From Kiritimatiellia bacterium (GTDB lineage Bacteria > Verrucomicrobiota > Kiritimatiellia > RFP12 > UBA1067): 53,030 nt of DNA. The first letter of the stretch is position 1, and every line of letters starts with the position of its first letter. This document shows positions 8,792-15,698 of this stretch, in pieces. The notes beneath the pieces are model-generated. The model ran no database searches, was not told the origin of the DNA, and saw only the letters and a program-made list of their open reading frames with translations. The position numbers and the translations under genes were made by a program. The stretch spans positions 1 to 53,030 of the forward strand of contig JAQUCE010000025.1 of assembly GCA_028686345.1 (NCBI GenBank), written 5' to 3'.

Positions 8792-9485
8792 CGACGATGC
8801 TGGTGGACGATTTTCAAGGGCGGGGTTACTAATCGTAATCCGCTATCGTCGCACATCATCGTCGCCCAATGTCGCCCGCAGAGCGACTACTACACATGCG
8901 CTGCACTGCGGAGTGCAAGGGTTGTCGCTGGGTGTAAAATGCCGCTCTACCAGCGGCATTTTACTACAGGCAAGTGAAAAGTACGTCCCGGGGTGTAGTG
9001 TTGCTTCTCAGAAGCAATTGCGGATGTCAGGCGCTTGTTCGCCAAAGGCTGGTCACGGGTTTTCATGATCTTTGTTTGGCTCATCCGTCGTCTTCCCGCA
9101 ACCCGGCTTCGCCCGCAAGCGGGGCTACGCCGTGGCATTGCGGAACTATGCCGGACAAGGGCCGCCAACACTACACATTTCAACTTTCCATGAAACTTGC
9201 AGGTCGCACGGCGGATGCAATGCGCTACGCTGTTTTTGAGGTGAAAAATCGAAGAGGTAAAAAATGGGCGTCCACCGCATAGCGGCGGACATACTGAAAG
9301 CAACACAGTATATCCGCCGCTATGCGGTGGATGGTTGCGAAGTATATCCGCCGCTATGCGGTGGATGGTTGCGAAGTATATCCGCCGCTATGCGGTGGAT
9401 GGTTGTGAATCGAGCTGCAAAAAGGGCTGACAGACAACTCTTTGGAAAGAACAATTAATTGTTTTTCCAGTCGCTTAAGCGACTA
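8792..9485 (+). repeat. Mosaic repeat, long version (modules D-L-B-C)
   Basis: Same module order as 5474-5767: D at 8792-8867; L at about 8987-9215, extended by a sequence with CTTTGTTTGGCTC that recurs at 34717-34866; B as three perfect tandem 34-bp copies (9308-9409) of CCGCCGCTATGCGGTGGATG plus spacer, preceded by an inverted B unit at 9269-9294; and C at 9432-9485 ending in the AGTCGC-TTAA-GCGACT hairpin. It sits directly 3' of the helicase gene. Open frames across it are side effects of the repeats. Confidence 0.75.
8934..8964. repeat. Perfect 13-bp hairpin
   Basis: GTAAAATGCCGCT (8934-8946) and its exact reverse complement (8952-8964) flank the loop CTACC. There is no U-tract and no gene ends nearby, so it is more likely a repeat-family palindrome than a terminator. 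Confidence 0.7.
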
Positions 9486-9509
9486 AAGCAGCTCCCTCCG
9501 CTTCACGGC

Positions 9510-11117
9510 TCAGCGCTGCATCCAGGGTGGCACATTTTTGGGTTTACGGCTGATTTTACCCTTGCGCTTGTCAACCCTCTCGCCCGATGTCTTGGGAGCA
9601 GAGGCGGATGTTTCACTGCTGCGCCGGGCGGTTGTCCGCCCAGGCTGCTCAGAGGCACCGGCCGCTCTCTCCGCAGAGGTCGACGCTGCCGTTCCGGGGC
9701 GGAGCCCCGGTGTCATCCGTTTGGTGCGGTCAGGCTTGACCGCGCCGCGGTTTTTACCCCGCATTGGATTACGGAAGCGCGTGAAGCGGCCCTGTGGCTT
9801 CTCTTTTGCCCCGCTCCCTACAAGCGAGTTTTCCACGGCTTCATCATGATACGGCTGCTCTTTATCACGCGGGATCGTTTTTTTGATCAGCCGTTCAATG
9901 CCGCGCAGCAGATTGCGCTGGCCTTGGCTAATGAACGAGATCGCGGCACCCTCGCTGCCAGCACGCGCGGTGCGTCCGATGCGATGAACATACGACTCAT
10001 CCTCTTCCGGCAGATCATAATTGATCACATGCGTAATCCCCTCAACATCGATCCCGCGCGAGGCGATATCAGTGGCAATCAGAACCCGCACACGTCCTCT
10101 GCGGAAATCATCCAGTGTTTTGGTGCGCACAAACTGGGTCTTATCACTGTGGATGGCTGCAGCGGCAATGCCTGCCTGGCTGAGCTTACGAGCAATGTTA
10201 TCTGAACTGTGCCGCATCCGCGAAAAAACAATCACCCGCTTCATCTCCGGCATATTTTCCAACAACCAGATCAGCAAATGGCTCTTCTTGGCTTTGTCCA
10301 CAAACATCAACGACTGATTGATCTTGTCAACTGTCGGGGTGCCTGGGTCAATCCGGACATGCAACGGATCACGAACCATTGCATCAGAGAGTTGCAACAC
10401 CTCTTTCGAGAGGGTCGCTGAGAAGAACATGGTCTGGCGTTTTTCCGGCAGAGCCTCAAGAACTTTTTTGATGTCAGGCAAAAAGCCCATATCCAGGAGG
10501 CGGTCGGCCTCATCTAAAACAAAATGCTGCACTGCGTCGAGCGAAATGCAACCTTGATTCATCAGGTCAAGCAACCGGCCCGGCGTTGCCACCACAATGT
10601 CGGCGGCGTTGTTGAGCGCTCTGACCTGCGGCTGCTGACTCACACCGCCAAAGACCACTGCGAACGAAACCCGTGTGTAGCGTGCAAAATCAACGGTGCT
10701 CTTGGCAATCTGGGCGGCCAGCTCACGGGTGGGAGCAATGATCAGGGCACGCGGTTTTCCTCGCTCGGATTTCGTGCCGGACTCCAACAGGCTGTTGAGA
10801 ATCGGCAGCAGGAAGGCGGCTGTTTTGCCAGTGCCGGTCTGGGCACACCCGCAAATATCGCGCCCTTTCACCAGCTCAGGGATCGATTGCTCCTGCACCG
10901 GCGTGGGAACTTCAAAGCCCTGAGCCAGCACGGCGTGCTGCAGCAAAGGATGGACACTGCCAAAAACAGTTTTGGCAAACTCCTCCGGGATCTCGCCCTT
11001 TGGTGTTTCTAAACGGCGCTGCGGCTGATTTTCAGCCAGGCCAGGATGACGATTCTTCCGAGGAAACGAACCCCGTGACCGGTCGCCACGGCGGTTATAA
11101 GATTTTTCTTTTTTCAT
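9510..11117 (-). CDS. DEAD-box ATP-dependent RNA helicase, RhlE-like
   Basis: This 535-residue helicase has all motifs in order: Q motif before AQTGTGKT (Walker A), PTRELA, GG, TPGR, DEAD, SAT, then in domain 2 VIVFSRMR, ATDIASRGID and HRIGRTARAG. DEAD-box enzymes unwind short RNA duplexes in ribosome assembly and mRNA decay. The N-terminal 30 residues and the C-terminal ~110 are rich in Arg, Lys, Ser and Gly and are probably disordered RNA-binding tails, typical of RhlE-type proteins. The start has an AT-rich leader and no strong Shine-Dalgarno. It is monocistronic, between a repeat tract downstream and a 360-bp gap upstream. Confidence 0.93.
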   Translation of the reverse strand: MKKEKSYNRRGDRSRGSFPRKNRHPGLAENQPQRRLETPKGEIPEEFAKTVFGSVHPLLQHAVLAQGFEVPTPVQEQSIPELVKGRDICGCAQTGTGKTAAFLLPILNSLLESGTKSERGKPRALIIAPTRELAAQIAKSTVDFARYTRVSFAVVFGGVSQQPQVRALNNAADIVVATPGRLLDLMNQGCISLDAVQHFVLDEADRLLDMGFLPDIKKVLEALPEKRQTMFFSATLSKEVLQLSDAMVRDPLHVRIDPGTPTVDKINQSLMFVDKAKKSHLLIWLLENMPEMKRVIVFSRMRHSSDNIARKLSQAGIAAAAIHSDKTQFVRTKTLDDFRRGRVRVLIATDIASRGIDVEGITHVINYDLPEEDESYVHRIGRTARAGSEGAAISFISQGQRNLLRGIERLIKKTIPRDKEQPYHDEAVENSLVGSGAKEKPQGRFTRFRNPMRGKNRGAVKPDRTKRMTPGLRPGTAASTSAERAAGASEQPGRTTARRSSETSASAPKTSGERVDKRKGKISRKPKNVPPWMQR

Positions 11118-11477
11118 ATGAATGGCGCTTTATACGCTTTTCAGCGGTGTGTGTCAAGCAGGAAGCACAATTTACGATTCATCGAAAATTCTTGCTGAAA
11201 ACTCTTCGCGCCTTTCGCAAATCCCTGAAACTATAAAACCAGGATGAGAGTTCCTGCCGACGACGGCTGCGGATCAAGGATATAATCGGCCAGAGAGCAA
11301 AGAGCACGCTGAAGCGTGAACAACAAACGGCTGCCCCGTAAGGTTTGTTGTCCAGCCTTTCCGTGTCCGGCGTAGCTGCGAAGCGCGGAGACGGGAGGCT
11401 GCTCCAAGCGGATTATTGAGACATTACCGTAAAAGTGATAATGGAGTAGTGCAAGCATCCTGCCTGCACTGGCAGGC
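11118..11477. other. Intergenic gap with palindromes
   Basis: No gene is seen. It contains a stem from CACGCTGAAGCGTG next to an inverted pair AACAACAAAC / GTTTGTTGTC (about 11308-11357), resembling the TAGTTCACGCTTTAGCGTG family. It also holds the element CGTAAAAGTGATAATGGAG followed by TAGTGCAAGCATCCTGC (about 11425-11455) and the palindrome GCCTGCACTGGCAGGC (about 11460-11477), which lies just 3' of the CoADR-rhodanese stop and could aid termination. Confidence 0.45.
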
Positions 11478-13148
11478 CTAGCCCTTGATCAATTTTCCTG
11501 GCCACATCAGAAGACCGCCGTCCATCACAGTTACATCCTTAAAGCCCGCGTTTTTCAGAATTAAGGCACCCTCATAGCCGCGCAGCGACATCTTACAGTA
11601 TGCGACAATAGGTTTTTCCCGGCTCAGTTCACCAACTCTTTGGCGTAGCGTGCCCAATGGAATATGGGTGCTGCCCTCAATCCGCATCTGCTGATATTCA
11701 GTGGGCGAGCGCAGATCGAGCAGGGTGAACTCTTTTTGAGCTTCGTACATGGCATGGAGCTCAGCGGGTGTCACGCCGCTCAGATAACCATCCATTTTAT
11801 TGCGCAGGATGTTGACAGCGGTCAGCAGATTATCCACTGCCGGCGAGAATGGCGGGGCATAGGTCAGATCCAGGTGCGCCACCTGATCGACTGTCATGCC
11901 GGCTGCCAGCGCGACAGCCACCACATCAATGCGGCGGTCAGCCACCCCCGGCCCTGTGGCCTGCGCACCCAGAATTTTACGAGTTTTGCGGTCGGCAATC
12001 AATTTGAGATAGAGCAACTTGGCAGTTGGCATAAAATGCGGTTTGTCGGGTGCTGGCGACAAACAGGTCACAACATCAAAACCAGCCGCGCGCGCCGCTC
12101 CCTCCCCCAACCCTGTGCATGCCACAGAGTAATCAAAGATCTTGCAGATCGCACTGCCCAGTACACCTGGAAAGGCGTCGTGCACCCCGCAGATCGCATT
12201 GGCAGCCACCCGCCCCTCTTTGTTGGCAGTTGAGCCCAAGGGCACGTAGCAGGGCTGCCCTGTGAGCAGGTGGTACTTTTCAGCGCAATCGCCGACAGCG
12301 AAGATATCAGGGTCTGAGGTTTGCATCTGGGCATTGACGGCGATCGCCCGGGTGGGGCCAATCTTCAGGCCAGCTGCCACCGCCAACCCAGTTGCAGGGC
12401 GCACCCCAACTGCCATCACAACAATATCAGCGGGAAACTCGCCCTTGTCAGTCACCACTGACGAGACCTTGGTCTCGCCCTTGAACTCCATAACCTTGGT
12501 GCCTGTTTTGATCTTCACACCGTTGGCTTCAAAGTGTTTTTCAGCGAGCGCTGCAATCTCCGGATCCACCAGCGAGAGAATCTGCAGCTGAAACTCGATC
12601 ACGGTGATCCGGCAGCCCATCTCCTGAAAGGCCTCAGCCACCTCCACGCCAATCAACCCGCCCCCGACAATCACCGCGTTCAAGGCCTTTTTGTCACCCA
12701 GCATTGTTTTAATGCGCTCAGCATCCTCAATATCCTTTAGATTAAAGACATTTTCGAGCTCCACCCCTTTGATAGGCGGTATCACAGATTGCGCACCAGT
12801 GGCCAGCACCAGCTTATCGTACGGCAGCTTCTGCTCGATGCCCTCACGGCTGACAACCGTGACTGTGCGCGCCTCGCGGTCGATCGCAGTGGCCTCGGTG
12901 CGGTTCAAAACACGCACATTTTTCACATCCTGAAAATAAACACAGTCGCGCACCGTGCCCACCGGAGTTGACATCAGCTCTCTCTGCTCCTTGACGACCC
13001 CTGAGATATAATAGGGTAAGCCGCAGCCGGCGTAGGAGAGAAACTCCCCTTTTTCAACAATGGTCACCTCCGCGTCGCCGCACAGCCGGTTGATGCGTGA
13101 GCCTGCTTTCGGTCCGGCGGCAACACCGCCAATAATAACTACTTTCAT
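11478..13148 (-). CDS. CoA-disulfide reductase / rhodanese fusion (persulfide reductase type)
   Basis: This 556-residue flavoprotein has a pyridine-nucleotide-disulfide oxidoreductase core (FAD-binding GGVAAG at 7-12; NAD-binding IVGGGLIGVEVAE; FAVGDCAEK) with the single redox cysteine Cys42 in SYAGCGLPYY. That marks the CoA-disulfide reductase/NADH-oxidase subgroup rather than two-cysteine enzymes. A C-terminal rhodanese domain (about 455-556) carries Cys518 in AYCKMSLRGYEG. Such CoADR-rhodanese fusions reduce CoA persulfides, polysulfides and disulfides with NADH. It lies 3' of the outer-membrane barrel gene on the same strand, 205 bp apart with a repeat between, so it may be transcribed separately. 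The ribosome-binding site AGGAAG fits the start. Confidence 0.92.
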   Translation of the reverse strand: MKVVIIGGVAAGPKAGSRINRLCGDAEVTIVEKGEFLSYAGCGLPYYISGVVKEQRELMSTPVGTVRDCVYFQDVKNVRVLNRTEATAIDREARTVTVVSREGIEQKLPYDKLVLATGAQSVIPPIKGVELENVFNLKDIEDAERIKTMLGDKKALNAVIVGGGLIGVEVAEAFQEMGCRITVIEFQLQILSLVDPEIAALAEKHFEANGVKIKTGTKVMEFKGETKVSSVVTDKGEFPADIVVMAVGVRPATGLAVAAGLKIGPTRAIAVNAQMQTSDPDIFAVGDCAEKYHLLTGQPCYVPLGSTANKEGRVAANAICGVHDAFPGVLGSAICKIFDYSVACTGLGEGAARAAGFDVVTCLSPAPDKPHFMPTAKLLYLKLIADRKTRKILGAQATGPGVADRRIDVVAVALAAGMTVDQVAHLDLTYAPPFSPAVDNLLTAVNILRNKMDGYLSGVTPAELHAMYEAQKEFTLLDLRSPTEYQQMRIEGSTHIPLGTLRQRVGELSREKPIVAYCKMSLRGYEGALILKNAGFKDVTVMDGGLLMWPGKLIKG

Positions 13149-13250
13149 ATAACACTCTTCCTTTCAGGATAAAATTCCATAGCAAGCAGGATGCTTGCTC
13201 TGCTTTATTATCATTCCCAATAAACTTCCCCAAACGCGTAGCGTTTGTTA

Positions 13251-13328
13251 CTAAAGCAGCGCGCTCTTAACCATTAAATGTTCAGTGAGCGCGAAAAACT
13301 CTCGCATATTGATAAACTCAACTTGGTT
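13251..13328 (-). repeat. Coding-like tail element, copy 3
   Basis: Minus-strand segment reading NQVEFINMREFFALTEHL and ending in TAG, about 25 bp 3' of the barrel gene stop. It aligns without gaps to 5832-5912 and shares the GTAACAAAC...CGCGTTTGGGGAAG tract after the stop. It carries repeated AGCAGCTAA trinucleotide-like copies at its upstream edge. Confidence 0.5.
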
Positions 13329-13353
13329 ACAACAATTAGCTGCTTTAGCTGCT

Positions 13354-14655
13354 TTAGAAATTGTAACGCACTGAAAAATTCACCGAGTTGTTTCTTCTTA
13401 ACCGGCCAAAGAAGGTGTAATCACGTTCGCCGAAGAAGAAGTTGCCATTGAGATTTGTGCTCCAGTTGTCGGAGATTTTATAGGTTGCGCCGGGGCGAAT
13501 GTAGGCATCGCGATCTGAGGGCGAAAAGAAGGTGAACAGATCGAGGATCAGATTCTGGCTCATCAGCATTTGGGTCAATCTGAGTGTCACCACGTGCCGC
13601 AGCTCATCACGGGCCGCGGAGTCCGGCGGCAGAGTCGCCGTGTAGTCATTGTAATCCATCATCCACTCAACATAGTACTGCACGCCCGCGGTCAGCTCCT
13701 GAGCCAACTCGCGCTGGTAGCCGGTGAGCAGACGCAACTCGGAGTTGGGGATGTATGGATCACGACCGCCGCGATCCTCGGCTGAGTCGTAATAGCCTGT
13801 CTCAAAATTGACGATGCCGCCCGCCGCGGCGCCCTTGACACTGGCGCCAACCACATTCAGTTCAGGGAAGTACGGCCTGTTATCTGAGACATCATAGCCA
13901 ACCGGACTCTTCCAGAAGCCGTGATAGAGATAGAGCGCGGTCTCATACTCTGAGAATCTGCGGTAGAGACGCGCGGCAATCTCATCATCCTTGAACCAAT
14001 CGTCGCGGCGGCCTGCCCGCATCACGGAATCATCGCCCACATAGCGTCCGTTCATATCGTAGAACGAAACCCGCTCGCCGTCAATATAACGGTCAGCGTC
14101 AAAGCGCGGCACATAAACCAGATCAATGTTGACAAAAGAGGGGAAGAAACTCGCCAGAATCGCATCCGAAGGCGCCTTAAGGTACTGCTCCTCCCGACCA
14201 AGCAGAAACGAGTTCCAATCTTTGGGAAAAAGGTCGTTAATAAACAGCAGATCCCCGGTGCCCCAGGTCAGTATCTGACGCCCCACCTTGACATCGGCCC
14301 AATCCACTGGAAAGAAAACTACATTCAGCTCCCGCAGATCAAAGAAGCCCTGGCCGCGCTCCAGATCGACCTTACCGATATCATGCGCCAGCTCGTCATA
14401 GACCAAGTCACCGCGGAATTGAAGCTGGAAAAGCTCAAAATGATTCAGCGAATCAAGCTGAGCGCGCAGCTCGGTCAGGCTGCGCTCGCTCTCGCCGGGA
14501 TCGTTGCGTGTCCGCACGCCACCGCGCCCTTCGACAAAGCCGTGCAACTCTTCGCCCCATGGCAGCTCCAGCGCATACGCCACGCTGCCCGCAGCCACAA
14601 GGGCGAGTGCTAAAGCGCGCGCCAACCGCAGCCCCCTCATTGATCTATCTCTCAT
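13354..14655 (-). CDS. Outer-membrane beta-barrel protein (DUF1302-like)
   Basis: Predicted 433 residues. I chose the ATG at 14655 because AGGAG stands 7 bases before it and the signal peptide (arginine-rich, then LALALVAAGSVAYA) starts there; a longer frame to 14742 overlaps the upstream gene. After cleavage near AYALE the protein alternates polar and aromatic residues in short strands and ends in VRYNF, the terminal-Phe signature of proteins inserted by the BAM machinery. The region with VKVGRQILTWGTGD resembles DUF1302/alginate-export-like barrels. It follows the LolA-like gene by 28 bp and belongs to the RND/LolA-like/barrel set, which suggests export of a lipid-like compound through or into the outer membrane. 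Substrate unknown. Confidence 0.8.
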   Translation of the reverse strand: MRDRSMRGLRLARALALALVAAGSVAYALELPWGEELHGFVEGRGGVRTRNDPGESERSLTELRAQLDSLNHFELFQLQFRGDLVYDELAHDIGKVDLERGQGFFDLRELNVVFFPVDWADVKVGRQILTWGTGDLLFINDLFPKDWNSFLLGREEQYLKAPSDAILASFFPSFVNIDLVYVPRFDADRYIDGERVSFYDMNGRYVGDDSVMRAGRRDDWFKDDEIAARLYRRFSEYETALYLYHGFWKSPVGYDVSDNRPYFPELNVVGASVKGAAAGGIVNFETGYYDSAEDRGGRDPYIPNSELRLLTGYQRELAQELTAGVQYYVEWMMDYNDYTATLPPDSAARDELRHVVTLRLTQMLMSQNLILDLFTFFSPSDRDAYIRPGATYKISDNWSTNLNGNFFFGERDYTFFGRLRRNNSVNFSVRYNF

Positions 14656-14683
14656 CGCAACTCTCCTGGAAAACAAGGCGCTT

Positions 14684-15466
14684 TTATCTGATCGCCTCTC
14701 TGGGCGGTCTTCTGAGGAAACGCTCAGTGAATATGCGTTCATTCAAGCCGATGTTGTACTTAATGGCCGCGTAAGTATTGACCGTTGTACTGCCGGAGTT
14801 GAGATCCTTGGCAACGGATTCGACCACGGTGGGAAAGCCTTGGATTGTTTCAACTTTCGTGGCTTCCACTGTGCGGCTGAGTTTGCCGGTTTTGTCATAA
14901 TACTCGGCCCTGCGCGGCAACATGGTTGCCTTGTCAATCCAGATCGTGTAGTGGGCAAACTCAACTGCTTCAGGCTTGACCGGGGTGTTTTTCACCACGT
15001 ACTGGTCAGCAGTAGTCTCCACCAGTTCATGGATGTCCTCTCTCAAGTTGCGGCCGGAGACATCCTCATAGACAAAGTCCGAGCCCACAAAAGAGGTGCG
15101 CTTATCCCCCGGCGCAATGCTGCGCTTGAGATTCAAGGCCGGCAGCCACATCCAGCGGCTGTCATCCCTGCCCTCGGCGACCTCTTTCCAAACCAGGAAA
15201 ACCTGCTTATAAAGGTCAGCTGGTTTATTGAAGTAAACATAGAACTTCTGAGTGCCTGCACCAGTGTTCATGCGCAGCACCGTGAACTCGCGAGAGCGGG
15301 TTGAGCCGCCCTTATCTGTGATCGTCATGGTCACATCCGCGCTGCCATCATCACCTGCGTAGTACGATGCCTGATTAGCGCGCTCCACAATCTCATCCAC
15401 TGAGAGCTCTCCGAGCAGGATTCCGGCAAAACCTGCCGCAACCAGTAAAACCGTTAGTTTTTTCAT
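14684..15466 (-). CDS. Outer-membrane lipoprotein-sorting (LolA-like) protein
   Basis: 260 residues with an N-terminal signal peptide (MKKLTVLLVAAGFAGILLG) and a LolA/LolB-like fold suggested by the pattern VDEIVERANQ, VTMTITDKGG, FYVYFNKPAD, SRWMWLPALN, FVGSDFVYED, TIWIDKATMLPRRAEYYD. The family binds hydrophobic molecules in the periplasm and is often encoded with MMPL/RND exporters and outer-membrane barrels. A strong Shine-Dalgarno (AAAGGAG) precedes the start. It lies 232 bp 3' of the RND gene and 28 bp 5' of the barrel gene on the same strand. It probably shuttles the exporter's substrate across the periplasm; this is inference from context. Confidence 0.85.
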   Translation of the reverse strand: MKKLTVLLVAAGFAGILLGELSVDEIVERANQASYYAGDDGSADVTMTITDKGGSTRSREFTVLRMNTGAGTQKFYVYFNKPADLYKQVFLVWKEVAEGRDDSRWMWLPALNLKRSIAPGDKRTSFVGSDFVYEDVSGRNLREDIHELVETTADQYVVKNTPVKPEAVEFAHYTIWIDKATMLPRRAEYYDKTGKLSRTVEATKVETIQGFPTVVESVAKDLNSGSTTVNTYAAIKYNIGLNERIFTERFLRRPPREAIR

Positions 15467-15484
15467 TTTTTTTCTCCTTTCTCC

Positions 15485-15542
15485 GCAAGCAGGATGCTTG
15501 CACTACTCCACCCTCTGCAAGCAGGATGCTTGCACTACTCCA
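15485..15542. repeat. Duplicated GCAAGCAGGATGCTTGC element
   Basis: Two direct copies of GCAAGCAGGATGCTTGCACT plus ACTCCA, each a near palindrome, lie inside the likely ArsR-RND-LolA-barrel operon. Single copies, some inverted and joined to GTGATAAT, occur near 8600, 11445, 13185 and 19060. They could act as an intra-operon RNA-processing or stability hairpin, or simply be repeats. The rest of 15467-15698 shows nothing else I can name. Confidence 0.65.
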
Positions 15543-15698
15543 TGATCACTTTCAATTCAATTCCATGTAAAGGCATATTGCATCAGCTCACTCGGCTGCC
15601 TGCCAGTGCATAGCACGCAGACAGCCAGCAAAACATACTTCCCGTCAATCCCATCACTCCCATCTCCCGCAAAACCCTAAACACCCACAGCCTAAACA

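Noticed and set aside
8934..8964. Hairpin as a transcription terminator
   Set aside because: It has no U-tract on either strand and no gene end within 500 bp.
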